A DNA stretch of 64,000 nt from Mesorhizobium_K marinum (GTDB taxonomy: Bacteria; Pseudomonadota; Alphaproteobacteria; Rhizobiales; Rhizobiaceae): NCBI RefSeq assembly GCF_040813715.1, contig NZ_JBFOCH010000007.1; one strand, 5' to 3'. This document shows positions 43,433-51,864 of the stretch, in pieces; the first letter of the stretch is position 1, and every line of letters starts with the position of its first letter. The translations under genes were made by a program, and so were the position numbers. Under the pieces are notes generated by a model. The model was given only the letters and a program-made list of their open reading frames with translations. It was not told the origin of the DNA and did not search any database.

Positions 43433-44374
43433 ATGTTCAGGCTCGCCCACCTCTCAGATGTTCATCTCGGTCCACTGCCCGACGTAACCTATCGGGACCT
43501 CGCGTCCAAGCGCATGGTCGGCTATGTCAACTGGCAGCGCAGCCGTCGCCATATCATGCATGATGGCGTTGTCGGCTCCATCACCGACGACATAGAGGGG
43601 ACGCTTGTCGATCACCTCGCCGTCACCGGCGACCTGGTGAACCTTGCCCTCGACGCGGAAATCGAGCTTGCCAGGCTCTGGCTCGAGACGCTCGGCGTGC
43701 CCGCGAACGTCTCCGTGGTGCCGGGCAATCACGACGCCTACGTGCCGGGCGCCTTCGACAAGGTCTGCCGCGCCTGGGGTCCCTGGATGACGGGCGACGG
43801 CCTCAATGCGCCGGTCGACCGGCATTCCTTTCCCTATCTGCGGGTGAGGGGCCGGGTCGCGCTGATCGGGGTGTCGTCGGCGAGGGCTACCGCGCCCTTC
43901 ATGGCCAACGGCTATTTTCGCGAGGACCAGTCGCATCGGCTGGGACGGCTGCTCGACGAGGCGGAAAGGCGCGGGCTGTTCCGCGTGGTCATGATCCACC
44001 ATCCGCCGGTGCGCGGCGCGGTGGCGCAGCACAAGCGGCTCTTCGGCATCGGCAATTTTCAGAAGACGATCCTGCGGCACGGCGCCGAACTCATCCTGCA
44101 CGGCCATTCGCATGACCCGACGCTCTACTGGATCCGCGGCAAGCGGCACAGCCAGGTTCCGGTTGTCGGCGTCGCCGCCGGCGGCCAGGGCATCGGCGGC
44201 TCGCATCCGGCGGCGCAATGGAACCTGATCGAAATTTCGGGCGACCCTGGCGCATGGCGCCTGGAACTGATCCGCCGCGGGCTGTCGGGACCGACGATAC
44301 CGGTCGGCGAACTTTCACGGGTGGACCTGATGAAGAGGCCGGCGCCGCTCGAAACAGTGCGCCACACCAGTTGA
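43433..44374 (+). CDS. Calcineurin-like metallophosphoesterase
   Basis: This 313-residue protein has all metal motifs: LAHLSDVHLGP near residue 4, VTGDLVN near 65, PGNHDAY near 99, MIHHPPV near 188 and LHGHSHDPT near 224. It is a cytoplasmic dinuclear-metal phosphodiesterase of the Icc/CpdA-like group; the substrate may be a cyclic nucleotide or another phosphodiester. AAAGGA precedes the ATG by four bases. Confidence 0.93.
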   Translation: MFRLAHLSDVHLGPLPDVTYRDLASKRMVGYVNWQRSRRHIMHDGVVGSITDDIEGTLVDHLAVTGDLVNLALDAEIELARLWLETLGVPANVSVVPGNHDAYVPGAFDKVCRAWGPWMTGDGLNAPVDRHSFPYLRVRGRVALIGVSSARATAPFMANGYFREDQSHRLGRLLDEAERRGLFRVVMIHHPPVRGAVAQHKRLFGIGNFQKTILRHGAELILHGHSHDPTLYWIRGKRHSQVPVVGVAAGGQGIGGSHPAAQWNLIEISGDPGAWRLELIRRGLSGPTIPVGELSRVDLMKRPAPLETVRHTS

Positions 44375-44378
44375 GGCG

Positions 44379-44984
44379 TTACGGGGCGGAGCCGAAGGCC
44401 GTCAGCAGGCGGTCCCACAGCGCCATCGCCGAGGCGATCAGGCCGACCAGCGCGCCGGCCGCGACCAGCCCAAGTCCGGACAGGAAGGCGGGCCATCCGC
44501 CGCGCCTGACGACCGTCTCCGGCTCGGCGTCCGGCCGGATCAGGCCGGGCACGGCCGGCTCGGCGCCGCCGTCCATCAGCCGCTCGCGTTCGATCATGCG
44601 CTCGGCGATGTAGCGGGCGACCTGATCGGCGACCGGCTTGATCGACAAGTCCTCGGCGAGCACGACACGGCCGGCGCGCGTATCCCTGACGAAGCGGTAC
44701 GTCCGCCGGTCGCGGGCCATGGCGACATGGCTCACCGCGTCAATCCAGAGCCGAGGCTGCAGGCCGGACGAGATGGTGAAGTCGAACAGGTCGATGTCGG
44801 CCGGCACCTGCTCGAAAAGCGGCGCCAGTTCGGCCGCCATCAGTTCCAGCCGCGTGCGGCTCGCCTCGCGCAGCTCGACGACCACGTCCTCGCGGTCGGC
44901 GGCCGCGTTCTTCACCTCGCGCAGGACTTCGCCGAGCCTGCGCTCCTGGGCGGTCCACTGCTGGCTCTCGGCATTGTCGGTCAT
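44379..44984 (-). CDS. Conserved protein of unknown function with C-terminal membrane anchor
   Basis: The 201-residue protein begins with a helical part (RRLGEVLREVKNAAADREDV), has an alpha/beta middle with DLFDFTISSGLQPRLWIDAV and MARDRRTYRFVRDTRAGRVV, and ends with one helix (FLSGLGLVAAGALVGLIASA, about residues 167-190). The pattern resembles a tail-anchored protein facing the cytoplasm. I do not recognise a named family. It is convergent with the phosphoesterase gene, four bases apart, and follows leuA behind a hairpin. Confidence 0.8.
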   Translation of the reverse strand: MTDNAESQQWTAQERRLGEVLREVKNAAADREDVVVELREASRTRLELMAAELAPLFEQVPADIDLFDFTISSGLQPRLWIDAVSHVAMARDRRTYRFVRDTRAGRVVLAEDLSIKPVADQVARYIAERMIERERLMDGGAEPAVPGLIRPDAEPETVVRRGGWPAFLSGLGLVAAGALVGLIASAMALWDRLLTAFGSAP

Positions 44985-45044
44985 GCTGGCGGCTCCGGCC
45001 CGGCGGGCCTGGTTAACAAACCGCTAACATACCCCGTTTTCCAC

Positions 45045-45077
45045 GGGCGGCTCAAGCGGCGCGCGCCTGAGCCGCCC
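45045..45077 (-). terminator. 10-bp hairpin after leuA
   Basis: GGGCGGCTCA (45045-45054) and TGAGCCGCCC (45068-45077) pair perfectly directly after the leuA stop. The minus-strand side continues GTGGAAAACGGGG without a T run, so it may act as a Rho-assisted or weak terminator. Confidence 0.5.
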
Positions 45078-45082
45078 GAAGG

Positions 45083-46789
45083 TCATCGTCCCTGCAGGAT
45101 CCGGTTGGCCGCGGAGACTACGGCTTCGAGCGAAGCCGCGACGATGTTGGTGTTGATGCCGGCGCCGAAAAGGCGTCCGCCGGGATGCTCGATCTCCATG
45201 TAGCAGATCGCCGATGCATTCGAGCCGCGCTGGATAGAATGCTCGGAATAGTCGAGCACCGACAGGTCGATGCCGACATGGCGCGAAAGCGCATCGACGA
45301 AGCCGTCGATCGGGCCGTTTCCGGTACCGGTGATCGTCATTTCCCGGCCGTTGTCGACGATCGTCGCCTCGACGACGCGGCGGCCCTTCATCACCGTATC
45401 CGGAAAGGTCTGGTGATCGACGAACTTCAGCCGCGCCCCGGGCTGATCGACGTAGCGTTCGAGGAAGCGCTCGTGGATGCGCTTCGGCGACACTTCCCTG
45501 CCTTCGGCGTCGGTGATCTGCTGGATGTCCTGGCTGAACTCGACCTGCAGTGAGCGCGGCAGGTTGAGCCCGTAGTCCGCCTGCAGCACATAGGCGATGC
45601 CGCCCTTGCCGGACTGCGAGTTGATGCGGATGATCGCCTCGTAGCTGCGCCCGACGTCGCGCGGGTCGATCGGCAGGTAGGGCACCTCCCACAGCGGCTT
45701 GTTGGCGACCTTGATCGCCTTCATGCCCTTGTTGATCGCATCCTGGTGCGAGCCGGAAAAGGCCGTGTAGACCAGTTCGCCGACATAGGGGTGGCGTTCG
45801 GGAATGGCCATCTGGTTCGAGTATTCGTAGACCTCCTTGATCCGCTCGATGTTGGAGCAGTCGAGCTCGGGGTCGATACCCTGGGTGAACATGTTGAGCG
45901 CCAGCGTCACCACATCGACATTGCCGGTGCGCTCGCCGTTGCCGAACAGCGTGCCCTCGACGCGGTCGGCGCCGGCCATCAGGCCGAGTTCGGTCGCCGC
46001 GATCCCGGTTCCGCGGTCGTTGTGCGGGTGCAGCGAGATAACCAGGCTCTCGCGGTTGTCGAGATTGCGACACATCCATTCGATCTGGTCGGCATAGATG
46101 TTGGGCGTCGCCATCTCGACCGTCGATGGCAGGTTGATGATCAGCTTGTCGTCCGGCGTCGGCTTCACGATCTCGGCGACCGCGTTGCAGATCTCCAGCG
46201 CAACCTCCAGCTCGGTGCCGGTGAAGCTCTCCGGCGAATACTGGAAGCGGTAGCCGCCGCCTGCCTTGGCGGCCATGTCGGTGATCATCTTGGCGGCGTC
46301 GGTGGCGATCTGCTTAATGCCGGCTACGTCCTTGGCGAACACCACCCGGCGCTGCAATTCGCTGGTCGAGTTGTAGAAGTGCACGATCGGCCTGTGGGCG
46401 CCCTGCAGGGCCTCGAAGGTGCGCGTGATCAACTCGGGGCGGCACTGCACCAGTACCTGCAGCGACACATCCTCGGCGACGTTGCCTTCCTCGATGGCCC
46501 AGCGGGCGAAATCGAAGTCGGTCTGCGAGGCCGACGGAAAGCCGACCTCGATTTCCTTGAAGCCCATGTCGAGCAACAGCTGGAACATGCGTGCCTTGCG
46601 GTCGTGGCCCATCGGGTCGACCAGCGACTGGTTGCCGTCGCGCAGGTCGACCGAGCACCAGACCGGCGCCTTCTCGATGCGTTTCGAAGGCCAGGTCCGG
46701 TCGCTCAGGCCGACCATCGGGTAGGGTTGGTACTTGCGCGCGGCGTCGGGCATGCCCTTGCGCGCTGAATTCTCGATCTTTGCGTCCAT
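45083..46789 (-). CDS. leuA: 2-isopropylmalate synthase, long form
   Basis: This 568-residue enzyme condenses acetyl-CoA with 2-oxoisovalerate in the first step of leucine synthesis. It belongs to the longer class (about 550-570 residues). The metal and acyl site motifs are SVDLRDGNQSLVDPM, IEVGFPSASQTDFDF, LHPHNDRGTGIAATELG and LFGNGERTGNVDVVTLALN. The C-terminal 130 residues form the LeuA allosteric dimer domain for leucine feedback. The ATG at 46789 has GGGAG upstream. A leucine-rich leader peptide and hairpin precede it (46864-47027), so expression is likely controlled by attenuation. Confidence 0.96.
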   Translation of the reverse strand: MDAKIENSARKGMPDAARKYQPYPMVGLSDRTWPSKRIEKAPVWCSVDLRDGNQSLVDPMGHDRKARMFQLLLDMGFKEIEVGFPSASQTDFDFARWAIEEGNVAEDVSLQVLVQCRPELITRTFEALQGAHRPIVHFYNSTSELQRRVVFAKDVAGIKQIATDAAKMITDMAAKAGGGYRFQYSPESFTGTELEVALEICNAVAEIVKPTPDDKLIINLPSTVEMATPNIYADQIEWMCRNLDNRESLVISLHPHNDRGTGIAATELGLMAGADRVEGTLFGNGERTGNVDVVTLALNMFTQGIDPELDCSNIERIKEVYEYSNQMAIPERHPYVGELVYTAFSGSHQDAINKGMKAIKVANKPLWEVPYLPIDPRDVGRSYEAIIRINSQSGKGGIAYVLQADYGLNLPRSLQVEFSQDIQQITDAEGREVSPKRIHERFLERYVDQPGARLKFVDHQTFPDTVMKGRRVVEATIVDNGREMTITGTGNGPIDGFVDALSRHVGIDLSVLDYSEHSIQRGSNASAICYMEIEHPGGRLFGAGINTNIVAASLEAVVSAANRILQGR

Positions 46790-46863
46790 CTTGATCTGCT
46801 CCCGGCGGCTGCCTCCACGGCAGACCACGCCTAACTAGTCTTCATGCTGAAACGGAACTGAAA

Positions 46864-46907
46864 GGAGCTGGCGGCGCAACGCGGCTTGATCGACCGCCGG
46901 GCGCTCC
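46864..46907 (-). terminator. Attenuator hairpin between leader peptide and leuA
   Basis: GGAGC (46864-46868) pairs with GCTCC (46903-46907) and inner GGCGG (46870-46874) with CCGCC (46894-46898). On the minus strand the stem begins right after the leader stop codon and is followed by TTTCAGTT. This suits a transcription attenuator, though the T run is short. Confidence 0.6.
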
Positions 46908-47027
46908 TCAACGGACCCGGCGATCGCCGATAAGACCGAGGAGCAGAAGCGTCGAGGACAGCGCGCGCAAAGTCTCAGCCGCGAAAGCGGGCTGGCTGGA
47001 CTTGGCTATGGCCTGGCGCGTGGACAT
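46908..47027 (-). CDS. leuL: Leucine leader peptide
   Basis: A 39-residue frame begins MSTRQAIAKSSQPAF and contains LRALSSTLLLLGLIGD with four consecutive Leu codons (CTT CTG CTC CTC) and more Leu close by. The stop is immediately followed by the hairpin of 46864-46907, about 120 bases before the leuA start. This is the arrangement of ribosome-mediated attenuation: slow translation of the Leu codons would prevent the terminator from forming. The ribosome site is weak. Confidence 0.7.
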   Translation of the reverse strand: MSTRQAIAKSSQPAFAAETLRALSSTLLLLGLIGDRRVR

Positions 47028-47068
47028 GGCGGTCTCATACAGGAGAGGCGGCCAGGAGGCAAGGCGGA

Positions 47069-48154
47069 TCAGGGGTGCACCCAGCGCGACACCAGGCGCG
47101 CCAGCGAAGGACCGAACGCCAGGACGATGAGCAGGCGCGCGCTCTGCAGCGCGAGGACGAAGGAGATGTCGACGTTCTCGGACGCCGCTGCGATGATGGC
47201 GACGGAATCGAGACCGCCCGGGCTGGTCGCCAGATAGGCGGTAAGAGGGTCGATCCCGAGCTCGTGGCTGATGAACCACGCAAGCCCCGCGCAGAACGCC
47301 ATCAGGGCGAGGATCGAGGCGATGATCTGCGGCAGCGCGCGCAGCGCGTGGCGCAGGATGCCGATTGTGAAATTGAGGCCGATCGACCAGCCGATAAGCA
47401 CATAGGCGACGGCGAGCAGCCATTCTGGAAGCTGCATCGGAACGCCGAGGCCAAGGTGCAGCGTGGCCGCAAGGATGGTCGCCCCGAGGAAATAGGGGGA
47501 AGGGAGCCGGGCGAGCCGACCGAGAAATCCGCCGGCGACCGCCATCGCCAATGTGGCGCCGAAGGCGGTCGCATCCAGGGGCGGGAACCAGACATGCGGC
47601 TGGGGTTCGACGCCCGAGGTGCCGACCCACAGCCGCGCGACGAGCGCGGCGGCGATCGAGACCATGATGACCCGCAGATACTGCATGAAGGCGACGAGGC
47701 GCACGTCGGCCCCGAAAGCGCCGGCCATCAGCACCATCGCGGTGGCGCCGCCTGGCGCGGACCCCCAGACGGCGGTCGCTCCCGGCAGAACCCTGAGGCG
47801 GCTGACGAACCAGCCGAGGAAGCTCGATGCGGCGAGCGTCGCCACCACGACTGCCGTGAAGAGCGGCCAGTCGTCCAGGAAAGCGGCAAAGATCGCCGGC
47901 GAGATGGAAGCCGCGACAAGGCAGCCGACGACGGCCTGGCCGCCGGCGAAACCGGGCGCGGGGACGCGGATCGTCGCGCCGTTGGCGCCGGCGACGATCG
48001 CCGCCAGCATCGGACCGATCAGCAGGGCGGCCGGCAGGCGCGCGGCTTCAAGGGCGGCGGTGAACAGGAGCGACGCCGCGAGCAGCACCGCCCATTGCCC
48101 GGCGGGCCGCCAGGTCGACAGGCGCGGCGCTGGGTCCGAGGGCGCCGGATCCAC
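47069..48154 (-). CDS. AbrB family membrane transporter-like protein
   Basis: This 361-residue integral membrane protein of the AbrB/Gate group (often misnamed ammonia monooxygenase or regulator) has two homologous halves: LLIGPMLAAIVAGANGATIRVP and LGATILAATLHLGLGVPMQLP, each followed by GQAVVGCLVAASIS or AYVLIGWSIGLNFT. About ten helices are visible. The APGGATAMVLMAGAFGADVRLVAF and SPGGLDSVAIIAAASENVD motifs are characteristic. The substrate is unknown. It lies upstream of the leuL-leuA unit on the same strand. Confidence 0.9.
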   Translation of the reverse strand: MDPAPSDPAPRLSTWRPAGQWAVLLAASLLFTAALEAARLPAALLIGPMLAAIVAGANGATIRVPAPGFAGGQAVVGCLVAASISPAIFAAFLDDWPLFTAVVVATLAASSFLGWFVSRLRVLPGATAVWGSAPGGATAMVLMAGAFGADVRLVAFMQYLRVIMVSIAAALVARLWVGTSGVEPQPHVWFPPLDATAFGATLAMAVAGGFLGRLARLPSPYFLGATILAATLHLGLGVPMQLPEWLLAVAYVLIGWSIGLNFTIGILRHALRALPQIIASILALMAFCAGLAWFISHELGIDPLTAYLATSPGGLDSVAIIAAASENVDISFVLALQSARLLIVLAFGPSLARLVSRWVHP

Positions 48155-48199
48155 GGCTAGGCCCCGCGCGCCCGCTGGCGCCGCCGTGCCCGGGACAGC

Positions 48200-48414
48200 G
48201 TGTCGCTCGTGCAGGCTGGCATCGGCTCAGGCAAACGGCACCGCGCTCGTGCCCGGCGGCAGCTTGGCTTCGTCGTCGGGCTCGACGTGGATGGTGATGC
48301 GCNCAGCCGACGTGTCGCTCGTGCAGGCTGGCATCGGCTCAGGCAAACGGCACCGCGCTCGTGCCCGGCGGCAGCTTGGCTTCGTCGTCGGGCTCGACGT
48401 GGATGGTGATGCGC
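48200..48414. repeat. Direct duplication around N at 48303 (assembly)
   Basis: 48200-48302 recurs at 48312-48414 (offset 112). It covers the 3' end of the CDF gene; the complete gene ends in the second copy. Confidence 0.85.
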
Positions 48415-49268
48415 ACGCTCGGGATTTCGGCGCGCAGCGCCTCCTCGATGCGGTCGCAGATCACGTGGCTCTCGCGCACGGCCATGTCGCCGTCGACGAT
48501 CAGGTGGAACTCGATGAACGTTGCGCGGCCGGCAATGCGCGTCTTCAGGTCGTGCACCTCGATCGCGCCCTTCGAATGGGCGGAGATGATGTCGCGGATG
48601 CGGATGTGCTCTTCGGTGCTCACCGCCTTGTCCATCAGGCCGTTCAGCGACTCGCCCATGATCTTCCAGCCCTGGACGAGGATGTTGATCGCCACGAGGC
48701 CGGCAAGCAGCGGGTCGAGCAGGGTCCAGCCAGTCAGCACGGACAGCACCAGGCCGCTGATGACGCCGACCGAGGTCAGCACGTCGGTCATCAGATGGTG
48801 CCCGTCAGCCTCCAGCGCCGGCGACTTTGCGCTGCGGCCCTGGCGGATCAGCACGAACGCCCAGATCGCGTTGAGGCCTGCGGCCAGTCCGTTGACGACA
48901 AGCCCTTCCCAGGGGCGCTCCATCGTGCGCGGATTGCCGAAGGCTTCCAGCACCTGCGACATGATGAGCAGCGCCGCGACGATGATCATCACGCCTTCGA
49001 GGACCGCCGCGAAGTATTCCGCCTTGTGGTGGCCGTGCTGGTGGTCGCGGTCGGCCGGCATGTGGCTGATCTTGATCGCCCACAGGGCGGCGATCGCAGT
49101 CGCCACGTTGACGATCGATTCAAGGGCGTCCGAATAGAGCGCGACGGACCCGGTGATCCACCAGGCGAACAGCTTGAGGCCGAGCACGGCGAACGCCACG
49201 GCGATCGACCATGCGGCAAGGCGCGCCACCTTTCGCTTGGTGGCGCTGGATGGCGACGCGGAAGTCAT
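48339..49268 (-). CDS. Cation diffusion facilitator (CDF) metal exporter
   Basis: The 309-residue protein has six helices and a cytoplasmic metal-binding domain (VHDLKTRIAGRATFIEFHLIVDG, about residues 217-239). Metal sites are visible in SDALESIVNVATA, HMPADRDHQHGHHKAEYFAA and ADGHHLMTDVLTSVGV; the DxxxD- and HxxxD-type pattern suits Zn(II) or Fe(II) of the FieF group. It starts six bases after the trpEG stop on the same strand, so it is probably co-transcribed with the tryptophan gene. Confidence 0.9.
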   Translation of the reverse strand: MTSASPSSATKRKVARLAAWSIAVAFAVLGLKLFAWWITGSVALYSDALESIVNVATAIAALWAIKISHMPADRDHQHGHHKAEYFAAVLEGVMIIVAALLIMSQVLEAFGNPRTMERPWEGLVVNGLAAGLNAIWAFVLIRQGRSAKSPALEADGHHLMTDVLTSVGVISGLVLSVLTGWTLLDPLLAGLVAINILVQGWKIMGESLNGLMDKAVSTEEHIRIRDIISAHSKGAIEVHDLKTRIAGRATFIEFHLIVDGDMAVRESHVICDRIEEALRAEIPSVRITIHVEPDDEAKLPPGTSAVPFA

Positions 49269-49274
49269 CGTACG

Positions 49275-51464
49275 CTAGGCCGCCTTGTCCTTTGCCTTGC
49301 GCGGCAGATGCGCAACGACATTCTCTATCATGCGCATGCCGGCGTTCTGCCCGAGCGTCATTATCGATTCAGGGTGGAACTGGACCGCGGCGACCGGTTC
49401 CTTGCGGTGCTCGAAGGCCATGATGACGCCGTCCTCCGTCTCGGCCGTGACGATGAAGTCTGCGGGCAGCCGGACCGGGTCGGCGAAGATCGAGTGGTAG
49501 CGGCCGACGGTCACCTCCTTGGGCAAGCCCGAAAAGATCACGCCGGGCTTCGACACCCGGATGCGCGAGGGTTTGCCGTGCATCGGCACGTGCAGTTGCC
49601 GCAACTCGCCGCCATAGGCCTCGGCGAGCGCCTGCAGGCCCAGGCATACGCCGAAGATGGGCAGGTCGCGGTCGCGCGCCTTCTTGATCGTCGCGGCGCA
49701 GTCGAAGTCCTTGGGCAGGCCAGGGCCGGGCGACAGCACGACAAGATCGGGCTTGAGCCGGTCGAAGATCTCCTCGGGGACCGGCGAACGCACGGTGGAA
49801 ACGTTGGCGCCGGTCTGGCGGAAATAGTTGGCCAGCGTGTGGACGAAACTGTCCTCGTGGTCGACGAGCAGGATGTTTACGCCGTCGCCGACCTTCGCGG
49901 TCTGGCGTTCGGAGGCTGCGGCATTGCCGGTCCTTGCGTCACGGATGGCGGAGAGCATGGCAGACGCCTTCAGTTCGGTTTCGGCTTCCTCTTCCTCGGG
50001 CACGCTGTCGAACAGCAGCGTCGCGCCGGCGCGCACTTCCGCGATGCCGTCCTTTACGCGGATGGTGCGGAGCGTCAAGCCGGTGTTCAGGTCGCCGTTG
50101 AAGTGCACCATGCCGATCGCCCCGCCATACCAGGCGCGCGGGCTTTTCTCGTTCTGCTCGATGAAGCGCATGGCCCACAGTTTGGGCGCGCCGGTGACGG
50201 TCACCGCCCAGGCATGGCTCAGGAAGGCGTCGAAGGCGTCCATGCCGTCGCGCAGGCGCCCCTCGATATGGTCGACCGTGTGGATGAGGCGCGAATACAT
50301 CTCGATCTGGCGCCGGCCGATGACACGCACCGAGCCGGGCTCGCAGACTCTGGACTTGTCGTTGCGATCGACGTCCGAGCACATGGTGAGTTCGGACTCG
50401 TCCTTCTTGGAGTTCAGCAGCTTGATGATCTGCTCTGAGTCCGAGATCGCGTCGTCGCCGCGCTTGATCGTGCCCGAGATCGGGCAGGTCTCGACTCGGC
50501 GGCCGTTGACGCGCACGAACATCTCCGGCGACGCGCCGATCAGGTACTCGCCCTCGCCGAGGTTGATGAAGAACGAATAGGGCGAGGGGTTAATCTGCTT
50601 GAGCTTGCGCGAGATGTCCGCCGGCGCGTTCTCGCAGCGCTCGTAGAACATCTGTCCGGGCACCACCTCGAACAGGTCGCCGCGCCGGAAGCTCTCCATC
50701 GCCCGGGTGACCAGCTTTGCGTATTCGCCGGGTTCATGGTCGCCCCGCGGCGGAATGCGGTCGGACGGCGCGAAGGGCTTTCGTTCGCCGTCGCGCGGCA
50801 GGCCCGCGGTCGAGAATCCGTTGCCGGAATAGTCGTAGCGGTCGTGCCAGGCCTTGGCCTGGTGGTGGTCCACCACAAGGATCTCGTCAGGCAGGTAGAG
50901 CACCAGGTCGCGCTGGCTGTCGGCGCGCTTCAGCGCGTAGTCGACCGGGTCGAACTGGAAGGCGAGGTCGTAGCCGAAAGCCCCGTAGAGGCCGAGATTG
51001 GCGTCCTGGTCGGTGTGGAAGAGAGCGGTGATCGCCCGCAGCACGGTGAATACCGAGGGAACGCGGCTGCGTTCCTCCTCGGTCACGATGCGATCGGGCT
51101 CGGCCACCGTCAGCGCCAGCCGCTGTCTGGTTGTCTGGGTAAGCGTCGCTTCCTTCAGCGCCGAGAGAGCCTTGCCGATGATCGGCAGCAGAGCCTCGCC
51201 GCGGGCGTTCAGCGCCTCGATGCGCATCGCCCGGCCACGTGCGGAGATGACCAGTGGCGGATCGATGATGGCGGTGTCCCAGCGGGTGTAGCGGCCGGGA
51301 TACTCGTAGTTCGAGGAGAATACCGCGCCGCGCCGGCTGTTGAGTCCCTCGATATAGGCGTCGATGGCGCCGGCATAGGGCGTGTCGTGGCGGTCGCGGG
51401 TGATCGTGACGCCGCCTCCGGTGACGAAACGTTCCACCCCGTCTTCAAGCACTTCGATCGTCAT
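49275..51464 (-). CDS. trpEG: Fused anthranilate synthase, components I and II
   Basis: This 729-residue fusion makes anthranilate from chorismate and glutamine. Residues 1 to about 520 form TrpE (VVPGQMFYERCEN, LIGASPEMFVRV, CPISGTIKRG, DVDRNDKSRVCEPG, GAPKLWAMRFIEQNE). After a linker, about 535-729 form the glutamine amidotransferase, with LSPGPGLPKDF, the nucleophilic Cys in GVCLGLQALAE, and His/Glu in FHPESIMT. Such fusions are typical of rhizobia. GGAG precedes the ATG at 51464. A three-Trp leader peptide and terminator precede it. Confidence 0.97.
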   Translation of the reverse strand: MTIEVLEDGVERFVTGGGVTITRDRHDTPYAGAIDAYIEGLNSRRGAVFSSNYEYPGRYTRWDTAIIDPPLVISARGRAMRIEALNARGEALLPIIGKALSALKEATLTQTTRQRLALTVAEPDRIVTEEERSRVPSVFTVLRAITALFHTDQDANLGLYGAFGYDLAFQFDPVDYALKRADSQRDLVLYLPDEILVVDHHQAKAWHDRYDYSGNGFSTAGLPRDGERKPFAPSDRIPPRGDHEPGEYAKLVTRAMESFRRGDLFEVVPGQMFYERCENAPADISRKLKQINPSPYSFFINLGEGEYLIGASPEMFVRVNGRRVETCPISGTIKRGDDAISDSEQIIKLLNSKKDESELTMCSDVDRNDKSRVCEPGSVRVIGRRQIEMYSRLIHTVDHIEGRLRDGMDAFDAFLSHAWAVTVTGAPKLWAMRFIEQNEKSPRAWYGGAIGMVHFNGDLNTGLTLRTIRVKDGIAEVRAGATLLFDSVPEEEEAETELKASAMLSAIRDARTGNAAASERQTAKVGDGVNILLVDHEDSFVHTLANYFRQTGANVSTVRSPVPEEIFDRLKPDLVVLSPGPGLPKDFDCAATIKKARDRDLPIFGVCLGLQALAEAYGGELRQLHVPMHGKPSRIRVSKPGVIFSGLPKEVTVGRYHSIFADPVRLPADFIVTAETEDGVIMAFEHRKEPVAAVQFHPESIMTLGQNAGMRMIENVVAHLPRKAKDKAA

Positions 51465-51502
51465 CCCCGTCTCCGTTCTGCCCTGGGACCCGGAAAGCAC
51501 CT

Positions 51503-51539
51503 GAAAAACAAATGGCCGCCCGGAATTCCGTTGCGGCCA
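51503..51539 (-). terminator. trp attenuator (rho-independent terminator)
   Basis: On the minus strand TGGCCGC (51539-51533) pairs with GCGGCCA (51519-51513), enclosing the self-complementary CGGAATTCCG, and is followed by TTTGTTTTTC. A competing partner GCGGCC lies at 51573-51568, just behind the leader stop, and can pair with the same GGCCGC as antiterminator. Confidence 0.88.
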
Positions 51540-51575
51540 CATAATCTCTCGCGCGCACGCGCAGTCAGGCCGCTG

Positions 51576-51620
51576 TCAGCAGGCCCACCACCAGAGCATC
51601 GCGTTCGAAAGCTTCGACAT
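51576..51620 (-). CDS. trpL: Tryptophan leader peptide
   Basis: A 14-residue frame MSKLSNAMLWWWAC contains three successive TGG codons. AAGGAAAA lies just upstream of the ATG. It is followed by the antiterminator and terminator arms described for 51503-51573 and then by trpEG, so this is a classical Trp attenuator. In Sinorhizobium the terminated RNA (rnTrpL) and the peptide itself are known to act in trans on other mRNAs. Confidence 0.9.
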   Translation of the reverse strand: MSKLSNAMLWWWAC

Positions 51621-51864
51621 GAATTTTCCTTAGCGGCGAACCGCCGGCCACGCAACCGGATTCGCGCCGGCGGCGTCGAACGGTTGACGACGGGGTGCGG
51701 CCACTTGACGCGGGCGCTGGCTGTGTCAATCTTCACTGAGAAGAAAAAAAACAAACTGAGCGGAAAGCTCTGTCCCCAGAGAGGAGGCGGGACGGTTTCC
51801 GCTCCGGGGAGCGAGACACGGGACCGGCGCCGCAACAAGGCGCTCTTGAGGAGGGGACTTCAGC

